64,000 nucleotides of DNA from Mesorhizobium sp. GTDB taxonomy: Bacteria > Pseudomonadota > Alphaproteobacteria > Rhizobiales > Rhizobiaceae. The translations under genes were made by a program, and so were the position numbers. The DNA lies in contig NZ_SUHQ01000014.1 in NCBI RefSeq assembly GCF_004962245.1, positions 124,001 to 188,000 of the forward strand. The letters are read 5' to 3'. Numbering within the stretch: position 1 is the first letter of the stretch; each line of letters begins with the position of its first letter. Positions 9,443 through 21,850 of the stretch are shown here, in pieces. Under the pieces are notes generated by a model that did not search any database, was not told the DNA's origin, and saw nothing but the letters and a program-made list of their open reading frames with translations.

Positions 9443-10477
9443 GTGACCAAGACAGCACTACTGAAGTCCACCGTTCTTGCGGCGGCGGGACTGGGTCTGA
9501 TGGCGTTCACTTCGGCTACGTCCGCCGCCGAAGTCGGCGCCTGCCTGATCACCAAGACCGACACCAACCCCTTCTTTGTCAAGATGAAGGAAGGCGCCTC
9601 GGCGAAGGCCAAGGAACTTGGCGTTGACCTCAAGGCTTACGCCGGCAAGATCGACGGCGACAGCGAGAGCCAGGTGGCAGCGATCGAAAGCTGCATCGCC
9701 GATGGCGCCAAGGGCATCCTGATCACCGCATCGGACACCAAGGGCATTGTGCCTGCGGTGAAGAAGGCACGTGACGCCGGTCTGCTCGTGATTGCGCTGG
9801 ACACGCCGCTCGATCCGCTTGACGCTGCCGACGCGACCTTCGCGACGGACAATCTCGAGGCCGGCAAGCTGATCGGCGCGTGGGCCGCCGCGACGCTCGG
9901 CGACAAGGCGAAGGATGCCAAGATCGGCTTCCTCGACCTGACGCCCTCGCAACCGACGGTGGACGTGCTGCGCGACCAGGGCTTCATGATGGGCTATGGC
10001 ATCGACGTGAAGGATCCCAACAAGATCGGCGACGAAGATGACCCGCGCATCGTTGGCCACGACGTCACCAACGGCAACGAGGAAGGCGGCCGCAAGGCGA
10101 TGGAGAACCTTCTCCAGAAGGACCCCGGCATCAATGTCATCCATACCATCAACGAGCCGGCTGCCGTCGGCGCCTACCAGGCGCTCAAGGCAGTGGGCCT
10201 CGAAGGTAACGTGTTGATCGTGTCGGTTGACGGCGGCTGCCCCGGCGTAAAATCGGTCGCCGAAGGCGTGATCGGCGCGACCTCACAGCAATATCCGCTT
10301 CAGATGGCGGCACTCGGCATCGAGGCGATTGCCGCTTTCGCCAAGGACGGGACGAAGCCCAAGCCGACCGAAGGCAAGGATTTCTTCGACACGGGGGTCA
10401 ACCTCGTGACCGACAAGCCAGCGGATGGCGTGAAGTCCATCGACACCAAAGAGGGCCTCGCCAAGTGCTGGGGCTAA
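9443..10477 (+). CDS. frcB: Fructose ABC transporter periplasmic binding protein FrcB
   Basis: A 344-aa type-1 periplasmic sugar-binding protein. It has a Sec signal peptide of about 28 residues (hydrophobic [16 protein letters not shown], cleavage near TSAAEV). The mature sequence ([59 protein letters not shown]) closely resembles FrcB, the fructose/ribose/mannose receptor of Sinorhizobium. The GTG at 9443 is chosen because GGGAGG lies 7 nt upstream and the signal peptide begins there; the longer upstream opening has no family sequence. It is first gene of frcBCA, under the palindromic operator. Confidence 0.92.
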   Translation: MTKTALLKSTVLAAAGLGLMAFTSATSAAEVGACLITKTDTNPFFVKMKEGASAKAKELGVDLKAYAGKIDGDSESQVAAIESCIADGAKGILITASDTKGIVPAVKKARDAGLLVIALDTPLDPLDAADATFATDNLEAGKLIGAWAAATLGDKAKDAKIGFLDLTPSQPTVDVLRDQGFMMGYGIDVKDPNKIGDEDDPRIVGHDVTNGNEEGGRKAMENLLQKDPGINVIHTINEPAAVGAYQALKAVGLEGNVLIVSVDGGCPGVKSVAEGVIGATSQQYPLQMAALGIEAIAAFAKDGTKPKPTEGKDFFDTGVNLVTDKPADGVKSIDTKEGLAKCWG

Positions 10478-10630
10478 TGCCGGTCTGACAGGCAACGGAA
10501 CCGATCGGCCGGGGCTTGATCCCCGGTCGCTTCGGGTGGACGATACGCAATCGCAAGCGCGAACAATTCCGACGGCAGATCGGGAATGGTGAACGGGCGT
10601 CGGCGTAGCTGAAGCCCAACCGGAGGAAAC

Positions 10631-11695
10631 ATGAGCCAGGTTCAGGAATTCGAGAAAGCTCTCTCGAGCAGCGACGCAAGCGTCGCTGCTTTTGACGAGC
10701 ACGGTACGTCGGTCGTCAAGCGCATCCAGCATTTCTTGCATTCCACTCCCGCTGCGGTGCCGCTGATCGTGCTGGTTCTGGCGATCGCTGTTTTCGGGAT
10801 CACGATCGGGGGGCGGTTCTTTTCGTCCTACACGCTGACGCTGATCCTGCAGCAGATCGCCATCGTCGGTATTCTGGGAGCCGCGCAGACGCTGGTCATC
10901 CTTACAGCCGGCATCGACCTGTCAATCGGCGTGATCATGGTGATCTCGGCCGTGATCATGGGCAATTGCGCGGTCACCTATGGTCTGCCGACCTTGCTTG
11001 CCGTGTTGATCGGGCTTGCCGCCGGCGGGGCCTGCGGGCTGCTCAATGGGCTCCTGGTCGCCTACATGAAGCTGCCGCCCTTCATCGTCACGCTCGGCAC
11101 CTGGAACATCGTCATGGCCACCAACTTCATCTATTCGGCCAATGAGACGATCCGCGACGCCGACGTCGACGTTCAGGCGCCGCTGCTGCATCTGTTTGGC
11201 CTGAACTTCAAGGTCGGCACCGCGGTGCTGACGCTCGGCGTAATTGCCATGGTCGTGCTGGTGCTGATCTTGTGGTACGTGCTCAATCACACGGCATGGG
11301 GCCGCCATGTCTACGCCGTCGGCGACGATCCGGAGGCGGCGAAGCTGTCGGGCATCCAGACCAAGAAGGTGCTGATCTCGGTCTACACCCTTGCCGGGCT
11401 GATCGCCGCCTTCGCCGCCTGGGTTTCGATCGGCCGCAACGGCTCGATCTCGCCATCCGCCGCCGTCACCGACTACAATTTGCAGGCGATCACCGCCACG
11501 GTGATCGGCGGCATTTCCCTCTTCGGCGGACGCGGCTCTATTCTGGGCACGCTGTTCGGCGCGATGATCGTCGGCGTCGTCTCAATGGGTCTCAACATGA
11601 TGGGCGCCGATCCGCAATGGAAAGTGCTGCTCACCGGTGTGCTGATCATCGGCGCCGTGGCGATCGACCAGTGGATCAGAAAGGTTTCGGTGTAA
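10631..11695 (+). CDS. frcC: Fructose ABC transporter permease FrcC
   Basis: A 354-aa BPD_transp_2-type inner-membrane permease. After a ~38-residue cytoplasmic N-terminus, hydrophobic helices begin at VPLIVLVLAIAVFGITIGG and total about nine or ten. The conserved LTAGIDLSIG and GSISPSA segments are present, as is the cytoplasmic loop contacting the ATPase (GRHVYAVGDDPEAAKLSGI). The start follows CGGAGGAAAC. The 153-nt gap after frcB is typical of operons where the binding protein is expressed in excess. It ends 2 nt before frcA. Confidence 0.92.
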   Translation: MSQVQEFEKALSSSDASVAAFDEHGTSVVKRIQHFLHSTPAAVPLIVLVLAIAVFGITIGGRFFSSYTLTLILQQIAIVGILGAAQTLVILTAGIDLSIGVIMVISAVIMGNCAVTYGLPTLLAVLIGLAAGGACGLLNGLLVAYMKLPPFIVTLGTWNIVMATNFIYSANETIRDADVDVQAPLLHLFGLNFKVGTAVLTLGVIAMVVLVLILWYVLNHTAWGRHVYAVGDDPEAAKLSGIQTKKVLISVYTLAGLIAAFAAWVSIGRNGSISPSAAVTDYNLQAITATVIGGISLFGGRGSILGTLFGAMIVGVVSMGLNMMGADPQWKVLLTGVLIIGAVAIDQWIRKVSV

Positions 11696-11697
11696 CC

Positions 11698-12480
11698 ATG
11701 ACCCAGGAGCCCATCCTCACCGCGCGCGGCCTCCTCAAGCGCTACGGCCGCGTCACAGCACTGAACCACTGCGATTTCGATCTCTATCCAGGAGAAATCC
11801 TGGCCGTGATCGGCGACAATGGCGCAGGCAAGTCGACACTGATCAAGGCAATCTCGGGCGCCGTGATCCCGGACGAGGGGATCATCGAGTTGGACGGAAA
11901 GCAGGTGCTCTTCAAGTCGCCCATCGAGGCTCGCGAAGCCGGCATCGAAACCGTCTACCAGAACCTGGCGCTGTCGCCGGCGCTGTCGATCGCCGACAAC
12001 ATGTTCCTGGGTCGCGAAATCCGCAAACCAGGTTTTCTGGGCGACTGGCTGCGCATGCTCGACCGGCCGGCAATGGAAAAGCGCGCCCGCGACAAGCTCA
12101 CCGAACTTGGCCTGATGACCATTCAGAACATCGGCCAGGCTGTGGAAACGCTCTCGGGCGGCCAACGCCAGGGCGTGGCGGTGGCGCGCGCCGCCGCCTT
12201 CGGCTCGAAGATGGTCATTATGGATGAGCCGACGGCGGCGTTAGGCGTCAAGGAGAGCCGCCGCGTGCTCGAACTGATCCTCGACGTCAAGAAGCGCGGT
12301 CTGCCGATCGTACTGATCTCGCACAACATGCCGCATGTCTTCGAGGTGGCCGACCGCATCCACATCCATCGGCTGGGTCGTCGCCTCTGTGTCATCGATC
12401 CCAAGCAATATACGATGTCCGACGCCGTCGCCTTCATGACCGGGGCGAAGCTTCCGCCGGAAGCGGCGCTGGCAGCCTAA
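11698..12480 (+). CDS. frcA: Fructose ABC transporter ATPase FrcA
   Basis: A 260-aa single-domain ABC ATPase. Walker A is GDNGAGKSTL, the signature is LSGGQRQGVAVARA and Walker B is KMVIMDEPTAAL, with the switch His in LISHNMPHV. Unlike RbsA-type sugar ATPases it is not duplicated, as known for FrcA. ATG 11698 lies 2 nt after the frcC stop; the much longer upstream opening is frcC read in another frame. It powers import with FrcB and FrcC. The kinase gene sits in the divergent unit rather than at the end of this operon. Confidence 0.92.
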   Translation: MTQEPILTARGLLKRYGRVTALNHCDFDLYPGEILAVIGDNGAGKSTLIKAISGAVIPDEGIIELDGKQVLFKSPIEAREAGIETVYQNLALSPALSIADNMFLGREIRKPGFLGDWLRMLDRPAMEKRARDKLTELGLMTIQNIGQAVETLSGGQRQGVAVARAAAFGSKMVIMDEPTAALGVKESRRVLELILDVKKRGLPIVLISHNMPHVFEVADRIHIHRLGRRLCVIDPKQYTMSDAVAFMTGAKLPPEAALAA

Positions 12481-12528
12481 TGCATGTCGCCCGAAAGCGC
12501 GTAGCGGTTTTGGGACAACGACATACAC

Positions 12529-12591
12529 AACAACTGAGAACTTAAAGTGCGTCGCGGATGCCGCCCGAACGCGACGTGCTTCTAAGTTGTT
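12529..12591. repeat. REP-like imperfect palindrome between frcA and glgP
   Basis: Outer arms AACAACT (12529-12535) and AGTTGTT (12585-12591) enclose inner arms GTCGCG (12551-12556) and CGCGAC (12570-12575). Just upstream, 12483-12525 forms another weak palindrome (ATGTCG/CGACAT) resembling dispersed intergenic repeats of Mesorhizobium. These could form a hairpin that ends frcA transcription. The repeat-family assignment is from memory. Confidence 0.6.
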
Positions 12592-12717
12592 AAATTGCCG
12601 CAGGACAAGCCGCCCTGGGGTCATCTGGATCGATTGAGCGTATTGCGATATGCGCTAGCATGGGCTGGGAGGAATGGTGAAAGCCGGTATGATCATGGCA
12701 ACCGCACGAGAGGCGAC

Positions 12718-15180
12718 ATGACAAGCACGATGACATCCGAAGCTCCCATTCTCGAAAATTCCGATCCCAAGGCGCTTGCCGATGAGGTCTTGAAAGCCCT
12801 CAAATACAGGCTTGGCAAAGACACCACCGTTGCCACGCAGTACGACTGGCTCACAGCCTCGATCAAGGTGGTGCGCGACCGCGTCGTCGATCACTGGATG
12901 CAGGCGACGAAAGAGGCCTACGCCCAGCAGGAAAAGCGCGTCTACTATCTGTCTCTCGAATTCCTCATCGGCCGCCTGATGCGCGATGCCGTCTCCAATC
13001 TGGGCCTGATGGACAACATGCGCGAGGCGCTGTCGTCACTTGGCGTCGACCTCGACCTCATCGCCGCGCTCGAACCGGATGCGGCCCTTGGCAATGGCGG
13101 TCTCGGCCGTCTCGCCGCCTGCTTCATGGAAAGCATGGCGACCGTCGATATCCCTGCGCATGGCTACGGCATTCGCTACGCCAACGGCATGTTCCGGCAG
13201 GAGATCCATGGCGGCTGGCAGGTGGAACTGCCCGAGACCTGGCTCGATCACGGCAACCCCTGGGAGTTCGAGCGGCGCGAACGCTCCTTCGAGGTCGGCT
13301 TCGGCGGCGCGGTGGAATCGATCACCTCGAAGGACGGCCGGCTCGAGCGCCACGTCTGGAAGCCGACCGAACATGTCCTGGCTGTCGCCTATGATACGCC
13401 GGTGGCCGGCTGGCGGGCCAAGCGCGTCAACACGCTGCGCCTCTGGTCCGGCATGCCGATCGATCCGATCCTGCTCGATAAATTCAACGCCGGCGACCAC
13501 ATCGGCGCGCTCGCCGAAAGCAACAAGGCCGATGCCTTGTCGCGCGTCCTTTACCCCGCCGATTCCCACATGGCCGGGCAGGAACTGCGGCTCAGGCAGG
13601 AATATTTCTTCTCCACCGCATCGCTGCAGGATATCGTCCAGCGTCATCTCAGCCAGTACGGCGACCTGCAGTCGCTGCCCGACAAGGCGGCGATCCATCT
13701 GAATGACACCCACCCGGCCATCGCGGTGGCTGAGCTGATGCGCCTGTTGATGGATGTCCACGGCATGGATTTCGACCAGGCCTGGAGCATCACCAAGCGC
13801 ACCTTCGGCTACACCAACCACACGCTGCTTCCCGAAGCGCTCGAAAGCTGGTCGGTGCCGCTGTTCGAGCGGCTGTTGCCGCGCCATATGCAGATCGTCT
13901 ACGCCATCAACGCCGAAGTGCTGCTGGAGGCGCGCGCCTCCGACCAGTTTTCGGACGAGCAGATCAGCCACATCTCGCTGATCCAGGAAAACGGCGACCG
14001 CCGGGTGCGCATGGGCAATCTGGCCTTTGTCGGCTCACACTCGATCAACGGCGTCTCGGCCCTGCACACCGAGCTGATGAAGGAGACGGTGTTTGCCGAT
14101 CTCCACAAGCTCTACCCCGACCGCATCAACAACAAGACCAACGGCATCACGCCGCGGCGCTGGCTGATCCAGTGCAATCCCGGTCTCACCGCGCTCGCCC
14201 GCGAGGCGATCGGCGACGGCTTCCTCGACGACATCGAGGCGATCAAGGAGCTCGATGCCTTTGCCGACGACGCCGCCTTCCGCGATAGGTTCGCGGTCGT
14301 CAAGCGGGCGAACAAGGTCAGGCTTGCCAATCTCGCCGCCGACCGCCTCGGCATCAAGATCGATCCCTCGGCGCTGTTCGACATCCAGATCAAGCGCATC
14401 CATGAATACAAGCGCCAGCTCCTGAACATCCTCGAGGCGGTCGCGCTCTACGATCAGATCCGCTCTCATCCCGAGCGCGACTGGATGCCCCGCGTCAAGT
14501 TCTTTGGCGGCAAGGCGGCGCCCAGCTATCACAACGCCAAGCTGATCATCAAACTCGCCAACGACGTCGCCAAGGTCATCAACCGCGACCCGGCGGTGCG
14601 CGGCTTGCTCAAAGTGGTGTTCGTGCCGAACTACAATGTCAGCCTGGCCGAGATCATGATGCCGGCCGCCGACCTTTCGGAGCAGATATCGACCGCCGGC
14701 ATGGAAGCCTCCGGCACCGGCAACATGAAGTTCGCGCTGAACGGTGCGCTGACCATCGGCACGCTCGACGGCGCCAATGTCGAGATCAAGGAATGCGTCG
14801 GCGACGACAACATCTTCATCTTCGGCCTGACCACCGCTGAGGTCGCCGAGCGGCGCTCCAACGGCTACAATCCGCGGTCCGTGATCGAAGCCTCTTCCGA
14901 ACTGGCGCAGGCAGTGGCTGCCGTTTCGTCGGGCGTCTTTTCGCCTGACGACCCGGAACGCTATCGCGAACTGATGAACGGTCTCTATCAGAGCGACTGG
15001 TTCATGGTCGCCGCGGATTTCGACGCCTACGCCGCCACCCAGCGCGACGTGGACGCCGTTTGGCGCAACAGCCCCGATTGGTATGCCAGGGCAATCCACA
15101 ATGTCGCCCGCGTCGGCTGGTTCTCGTCCGATCGCACGATCCGCCAATATGCGAAAGAAATCTGGAACGTACCCGTCTGA
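12718..15180 (+). CDS. glgP: Glycogen phosphorylase
   Basis: An 820-aa GT35 enzyme. It phosphorolyses alpha-1,4-glucan ends to glucose-1-phosphate. The PLP-lysine region EASGTGNMKFALNGALTIGT is intact, as are the family segments YYLSLEFLIGR and ALGNGGLGRLAACFMES. ATG 12718 follows GAGAGG and starts MTSTMTSEAPILEN; the longer opening to 12595 lacks an SD and family sequence. It heads a co-oriented glycogen cluster, 61 nt before glgB. Length is normal for bacterial GlgP. Confidence 0.95.
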   Translation: MTSTMTSEAPILENSDPKALADEVLKALKYRLGKDTTVATQYDWLTASIKVVRDRVVDHWMQATKEAYAQQEKRVYYLSLEFLIGRLMRDAVSNLGLMDNMREALSSLGVDLDLIAALEPDAALGNGGLGRLAACFMESMATVDIPAHGYGIRYANGMFRQEIHGGWQVELPETWLDHGNPWEFERRERSFEVGFGGAVESITSKDGRLERHVWKPTEHVLAVAYDTPVAGWRAKRVNTLRLWSGMPIDPILLDKFNAGDHIGALAESNKADALSRVLYPADSHMAGQELRLRQEYFFSTASLQDIVQRHLSQYGDLQSLPDKAAIHLNDTHPAIAVAELMRLLMDVHGMDFDQAWSITKRTFGYTNHTLLPEALESWSVPLFERLLPRHMQIVYAINAEVLLEARASDQFSDEQISHISLIQENGDRRVRMGNLAFVGSHSINGVSALHTELMKETVFADLHKLYPDRINNKTNGITPRRWLIQCNPGLTALAREAIGDGFLDDIEAIKELDAFADDAAFRDRFAVVKRANKVRLANLAADRLGIKIDPSALFDIQIKRIHEYKRQLLNILEAVALYDQIRSHPERDWMPRVKFFGGKAAPSYHNAKLIIKLANDVAKVINRDPAVRGLLKVVFVPNYNVSLAEIMMPAADLSEQISTAGMEASGTGNMKFALNGALTIGTLDGANVEIKECVGDDNIFIFGLTTAEVAERRSNGYNPRSVIEASSELAQAVAAVSSGVFSPDDPERYRELMNGLYQSDWFMVAADFDAYAATQRDVDAVWRNSPDWYARAIHNVARVGWFSSDRTIRQYAKEIWNVPV

Positions 15181-15241
15181 TATGATTGCATGAGGCCACG
15201 CACAACGTGGTCCGGATGCCCCCGGGGAGGGTCACTGCCTG

Positions 15242-17455
15242 ATGAGGAAGCCGCACGCGACCGCTGCGACAAGCGGGCCGGATGGACTGGCGTCAGCCGG
15301 CGATGTCGCGGCGATTGTCGCCGGTACGCATGGCGACCCGTTTGCTGTCCTCGGCGTGCATGAGGCGGACAAGGGTTTCGTTGCGCGCTGCTTCGTCCCT
15401 CACGCCGAATTCGTCACTGCCTATACGCTGACCGGCAAGAAAGCGGGCGAACTCTCCAGGCGCGACGAAGGCGGCTTCTTCGAGGGCAGGATCTCGATCA
15501 GAAAGCGCCAGCCGCTGCGCTATCATGCGCGCAATGCCGGCGGCGACTGGTGGCTGACCGATCCCTATTCGTTCGGTCCGGTGCTCGGTCCGCTGGACGA
15601 CTATTACATCGCCGAGGGTTCGCATCTCAGGCTGTTCGACAAGCTCGGTGCGCATCTCATCGATCACGAGGGTGCGTCGGGCGTGCATTTCGCCGTCTGG
15701 GCGCCGAATGCAAGGCGCGTTTCGGTGGTCGGCGACTTCAACGAATGGGATGGCCGCAGGCATACGATGCGCGTCCGCCGCGACACCGGCATCTGGGAGT
15801 TGTTCATTCCCGACATCGGCGCCGGCCGGCCCTACAAATACGAGATCATCGGGCCCGATGGCGTGAGGCTGCCGCTGAAGGCCGATCCCTTCGCCTTCAA
15901 GTCCGAACTGCGCCCGGCCACCGCGTCAGTGACGGCGCTCCCGCCGGCGCATGAATGGGGCGACGAGGCGCACCGCAATTTCTGGCGCAACGCCGACCCC
16001 AGGCGCGAGGCGGTGTCGATCTATGAGGTCCATGCCGGCTCCTGGCAACTTCACGACGACGGCAGCTTCCTGTCATGGGATGAACTCGCCGGCCGGCTGA
16101 TCCCTTACGTCGTCGATACGGGCTTTACCCATATCGAATTCATGCCGATATCCGAACACCCCTATGATCCGTCCTGGGGCTACCAGACGACAGGCCTCTA
16201 CGCGCCGTCGGCCCGCTTCGGCGATCCGGACGGTTTTGCCCGGTTCGTCGACGGCGCCCACCGCGCCGGCATCGGTGTCATCCTCGACTGGGTGCCGGCG
16301 CATTTCCCGGTGGACGCGCATGGCCTGGCCAATTTCGACGGCACAGCACTCTATGAGCATGCCGACCCGCGCAAGGGATTCCATCCCGACTGGAACACCG
16401 CGATCTACAATTTCGGCCGGCGCGAAGTGGTCTCGTTCCTAGTCAACAATGCGCTGTTTTGGGCCGAGAAATACCACGTCGATGGCTTGAGGGTCGATGC
16501 CGTCGCCTCGATGCTCTACCTCGATTATTCACGCAAGGCCGGCGAATGGATTCCCAACGAAAAGGGCGGGCGCGAGAACCTCGAGGCGGTCAGCTTCCTC
16601 CAGAGGATGAACAAAGAGGTCTATGGCCATCATCCGGGTGTGATGACGATCGCCGAGGAATCGACCTCATGGCCGAAGGTCTCGCAGCCGGTGCATGAGG
16701 GCGGACTGGGTTTTGGCTTCAAGTGGAACATGGGCTTCATGCACGACACGCTGGAGTACTTCTCCAAGGAGCCGATCTTTCGCAAGCATCACCACGGCGA
16801 TATCACCTTCGGCCTGGTCTACGCCTTCAGTGAGAATTTCATGCTGCCGCTCTCGCATGACGAGGTCGTGCACGGCAAGGGGACGCTGCTTAGCAAGATG
16901 GCCGGCGACGACTGGCAGAAATTCGCGACGCTGCGCGCCTACTACGCCTTCATGTGGGGCTACCCCGGCAAGAAGCTGTTGTTCATGGGGCAGGAGTTCG
17001 CTCAGCGCCGCGAGTGGAGCGAGGCGCGCGCGCTCGACTGGAGCCTACTCGATTTCCGGCTCCACCGCGGTGTCTGGCAGACGGTGCGCGATCTCAATTA
17101 TCTATACCGCTCGCGCCCGGCCCTGCATGCGCGCGACTGCGAGCCGGAGGGCTTTTCCTGGCTGATCGTCGACGACAGCGCGAACTCTGTCTTTGCCTGG
17201 CTGCGCAGCGCGCCGGGCGGAAACCCGATCGCCGTCATCTCCAATTTCACGCCCGTGCCGCGCGACAATTACCGCGTGCCGTTGCCGACGGCAGGAAGAT
17301 GGCGCGAAATCATCAACACGGACGCCTCCGACTATGGCGGTTCCGGCAAGGGCAATGGCGGTGCCGTCGAGGCTCGTGCGGAAGGAAGAAGCATATCGGC
17401 GACGATGCTGCTGCCGCCGCTGTCGACGATCATGCTCGAATTTGCTCCGGACTGA
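15242..17455 (+). CDS. glgB: 1,4-alpha-glucan branching enzyme
   Basis: A 737-aa GH13/CBM48 enzyme that creates alpha-1,6 branches in glycogen. An N1 domain and the CBM48 (SGVHFAVWAPNARRVSVVGD, from about residue 135) precede the catalytic barrel. The nucleophile Asp is in GLRVDAVASMLYLDY, the acid/base Glu in MTIAEESTSWP and the transition-state Asp in LSHDEVVHGKG. All three are present. It lies between glgP and glgC with short gaps, so it is probably co-transcribed. Confidence 0.95.
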   Translation: MRKPHATAATSGPDGLASAGDVAAIVAGTHGDPFAVLGVHEADKGFVARCFVPHAEFVTAYTLTGKKAGELSRRDEGGFFEGRISIRKRQPLRYHARNAGGDWWLTDPYSFGPVLGPLDDYYIAEGSHLRLFDKLGAHLIDHEGASGVHFAVWAPNARRVSVVGDFNEWDGRRHTMRVRRDTGIWELFIPDIGAGRPYKYEIIGPDGVRLPLKADPFAFKSELRPATASVTALPPAHEWGDEAHRNFWRNADPRREAVSIYEVHAGSWQLHDDGSFLSWDELAGRLIPYVVDTGFTHIEFMPISEHPYDPSWGYQTTGLYAPSARFGDPDGFARFVDGAHRAGIGVILDWVPAHFPVDAHGLANFDGTALYEHADPRKGFHPDWNTAIYNFGRREVVSFLVNNALFWAEKYHVDGLRVDAVASMLYLDYSRKAGEWIPNEKGGRENLEAVSFLQRMNKEVYGHHPGVMTIAEESTSWPKVSQPVHEGGLGFGFKWNMGFMHDTLEYFSKEPIFRKHHHGDITFGLVYAFSENFMLPLSHDEVVHGKGTLLSKMAGDDWQKFATLRAYYAFMWGYPGKKLLFMGQEFAQRREWSEARALDWSLLDFRLHRGVWQTVRDLNYLYRSRPALHARDCEPEGFSWLIVDDSANSVFAWLRSAPGGNPIAVISNFTPVPRDNYRVPLPTAGRWREIINTDASDYGGSGKGNGGAVEARAEGRSISATMLLPPLSTIMLEFAPD

Positions 17456-17491
17456 GCGATGTCTCGCAGCGCGTAACTTGGGAGGATAAAA

Positions 17492-18757
17492 ATGGCAGAG
17501 ATAAAACGAACCCAACCTCTGGCACGCGATGCCATGGCCTATGTGCTCGCCGGCGGCCGTGGCAGCCGCCTCAGGGAATTGACAGACCGGCGCGCCAAGC
17601 CCGCGGTCTATTTCGGCGGTAAGACGCGCATCATCGATTTCGCGCTCTCCAATGCGCTCAATTCCGGCATCCGCCGTCTCGGCGTCGCCACCCAGTACAA
17701 GGCGCATTCGCTCATCCGCCACCTGCAGCGCGGCTGGAACTTCCTGCGGCCCGAGCGCAACGAGAGCTTCGACATCCTGCCGGCCAGCCAGCGCGTATCG
17801 GAAACCCAATGGTACGAAGGCACGGCCGATGCCGTGTACCAGAACATCGACATCATCGAGGCCTACGGCCCCGAATACATGGTCATCCTGGCCGGCGATC
17901 ACGTCTACAAGATGGACTATGAGCTGATGCTTCGCCAGCACGTCGACGCCGGCGCCGATGTCACGGTCGGCTGCCTCGAAGTGCCGCGCATGGAGGCGAC
18001 CGGCTTCGGCGTCATGCATGTGGACACCAAGGACACCATCATCTCTTTCATCGAAAAGCCCGCCGATCCGCCCGGCATTCCCGACAAGCCGGACTTTGCC
18101 CTGGCCTCGATGGGTATCTACGTGTTCAAGACCAAGTTCCTGATGGAGCAATTGCGCCGCGATGCCGCCGAACCCGGCTCAAGCCGCGACTTCGGCAAGG
18201 ATATCATCCCCTATATCGTCGAGCACGGAAAGGCGATCGCGCATCGCTTTGCCAAATCTTGCGTGCGTTCGACCGCCGAGAACGAGGCCTATTGGCGCGA
18301 TGTCGGAACGGTCGATGCCTATTGGGAAGCCAATATCGACCTGACCGATGTCACGCCGGAACTCGACCTCTACGACCGCGACTGGCCGATCTGGACCTAT
18401 GCCGAGTTGAAGCCGCCGGCAAAATTCGTGCACGACGAGGATGGCCGTCGCGGCATGGCCATCTCTTCGCTGGTGTCGGGCGATTGCATCGTCTCCGGCG
18501 CTTCGCTGAAGCGAAGCCTGATCTTCACCGGCGCGCGCATCAATTCCTATTCGACGCTCGAGGAAGTCGTCATGCTGCCCGACTGCCATGTCGGCCGCAA
18601 CGCAAGCCTGAAGCGCGTGGTGGTCGATCACGGCGTAAGGATACCGGAGGGGCTCGTGGTCGGCGAGGATCCGGATCTCGATGCCAAGCGCTTCCGCGTT
18701 TCCGAAAAGGGCATCTGCCTCGTCACGCAGGTCATGATCGATAAATTGGGGTTGTAG
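17492..18757 (+). CDS. glgC: Glucose-1-phosphate adenylyltransferase
   Basis: A 421-aa ADP-glucose pyrophosphorylase, the committed and allosterically controlled step of glycogen synthesis. The nucleotide-binding N-terminus reads [20 protein letters not shown]; a glucose-1-phosphate pocket (FIEKP) and a C-terminal left-handed beta-helix ([20 protein letters not shown]) follow. The start has a clear SD (GGGAGGA). The gap to glgA is 3 nt. In rhizobia such enzymes respond to fructose-6-phosphate, which would link them to the fructose genes upstream; that link is inference. Confidence 0.95.
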   Translation: MAEIKRTQPLARDAMAYVLAGGRGSRLRELTDRRAKPAVYFGGKTRIIDFALSNALNSGIRRLGVATQYKAHSLIRHLQRGWNFLRPERNESFDILPASQRVSETQWYEGTADAVYQNIDIIEAYGPEYMVILAGDHVYKMDYELMLRQHVDAGADVTVGCLEVPRMEATGFGVMHVDTKDTIISFIEKPADPPGIPDKPDFALASMGIYVFKTKFLMEQLRRDAAEPGSSRDFGKDIIPYIVEHGKAIAHRFAKSCVRSTAENEAYWRDVGTVDAYWEANIDLTDVTPELDLYDRDWPIWTYAELKPPAKFVHDEDGRRGMAISSLVSGDCIVSGASLKRSLIFTGARINSYSTLEEVVMLPDCHVGRNASLKRVVVDHGVRIPEGLVVGEDPDLDAKRFRVSEKGICLVTQVMIDKLGL

Positions 18758-18760
18758 TGG

Positions 18761-20206
18761 ATGCAGGTTCTGTCGGTCACGCCCGAAATATTCCCTCTGA
18801 TCAAGACTGGCGGGCTTGCCGACGTGACCGGCGCGTTACCCATAGCAGTCGCCGGCAGGGGTGTGACGATGCGCACGCTCATCCCCGGCTATCCCCAGGT
18901 GATGGATGCCTTCAAGAAAAAGAAGGCTGTTCACCAATATCCGCTGCTGCAGGGCGGCAAGGCTTCAGTCCATGCCGTCCAGATCGCCGGGCTCGACCTG
19001 TTCGTGCTTGACGCACCGCATCTGTTCGATCGCCCCGGTGGTCCCTATGGCAATGCGACCGGCGCCGACTGGCCTGACAATTGGCGCCGTTTCGCGGCCT
19101 TGAGCCAGGCCGGCGGCGACATCGCCGGCGGCGCCATCTCAGGTTACCAGCCGGATATCGTCCATGCCCATGACTGGCAGTCGGCGATGACGCTGGCCTA
19201 TATGCGCTACGGCAAGGCGGTCGGCACGCCGTCGATGATCACCGTCCACAACCTCGCCTTTCAGGGCCAGTTCGGCGCCGGCATCTTTGGCGAGCTTGGC
19301 TTGCCCGCGGCAGCCATGGCGCTCGACGGCGTCGAATATTATGGCGGCGTCGGTTTTCTCAAAGCCGGCCTGCAGGCCGCCTGGGCCATCACCACGGTCA
19401 GTCCAACCTATGCGCAGGAAATCCGCTCGCCGCAGTTCGGCATGGGCCTCGATGGGCTCGTCAATATGCGTTCCGTCGATCTCTACGGCATCGTCAACGG
19501 CATCGACACCGAAACATGGAACCCTGAAACCGACAAGCATCTGGTCTCCAACTATACGGCCAAGACATTGAAGGCGCGGCGCCCCAACCGGACCGCGGTC
19601 GAGGATCGCTTCAACCTCGACCGCGACGACAGTCCGATCGTCTGTGTCGTCAGCCGGCTCACCTGGCAAAAGGGCATGGATATACTGGCTGCCGTCGTCG
19701 ACGGGATCGTTGCGAGGGGTGCACGCCTGGCGATCCTGGGATCCGGCGACGCCGGCCTCGAAGGTGCGCTGCTGGCCGCCGCCGCCCGCCATCGCGGTCG
19801 CATCGGCGTCGTCGTCGGTTACGACGAGGGGCTCTCCCACATCATGCAAGGCGGCTGCGACGCCATCGTCATCCCGTCGCGCTTCGAGCCTTGCGGGCTA
19901 ACGCAACTCTACGGCCTGCGCTATGGCTGCGTGCCGGTTGTCGCCCGCACCGGCGGGCTTGCCGACACGGTCATCGACGCCAATGAAGCGGCCGTTTCGG
20001 CCGGTGTTGCGACAGGCTTCCAGTTCGCACCCGCCGATGCTGGCGCCTTCCTGCACGCGATCCGCCGGCTGGTGGAGGCGCACGCCAACCCCGCCGACTG
20101 GACGTCGATGCAGCGGCAAGGCATGAAGGCCGATGTGTCGTGGGACAAAAGCGCCGAAAAATACGTTGAACTCTATCGCTTGCTGCTTTCGAAAAGGGTT
20201 GCCTGA
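18761..20206 (+). CDS. glgA: Glycogen synthase (ADP-glucose)
   Basis: A 481-aa GT5 glycosyltransferase that extends alpha-1,4-glucan from ADP-glucose. The ADP-glucose-binding [13 protein letters not shown] is near the N-terminus (residues ~14-26). The C-terminal GT domain holds [10 protein letters not shown] and the EX7E-type segment [16 protein letters not shown]. Its start is 3 nt after the glgC stop, and pgm follows 3 nt after its own stop, so a tight operon is expected. Confidence 0.95.
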   Translation: MQVLSVTPEIFPLIKTGGLADVTGALPIAVAGRGVTMRTLIPGYPQVMDAFKKKKAVHQYPLLQGGKASVHAVQIAGLDLFVLDAPHLFDRPGGPYGNATGADWPDNWRRFAALSQAGGDIAGGAISGYQPDIVHAHDWQSAMTLAYMRYGKAVGTPSMITVHNLAFQGQFGAGIFGELGLPAAAMALDGVEYYGGVGFLKAGLQAAWAITTVSPTYAQEIRSPQFGMGLDGLVNMRSVDLYGIVNGIDTETWNPETDKHLVSNYTAKTLKARRPNRTAVEDRFNLDRDDSPIVCVVSRLTWQKGMDILAAVVDGIVARGARLAILGSGDAGLEGALLAAAARHRGRIGVVVGYDEGLSHIMQGGCDAIVIPSRFEPCGLTQLYGLRYGCVPVVARTGGLADTVIDANEAAVSAGVATGFQFAPADAGAFLHAIRRLVEAHANPADWTSMQRQGMKADVSWDKSAEKYVELYRLLLSKRVA

Positions 20207-21838
<1,632 letters not shown>

Positions 21839-21850
21839 TGCCATCCAGAC

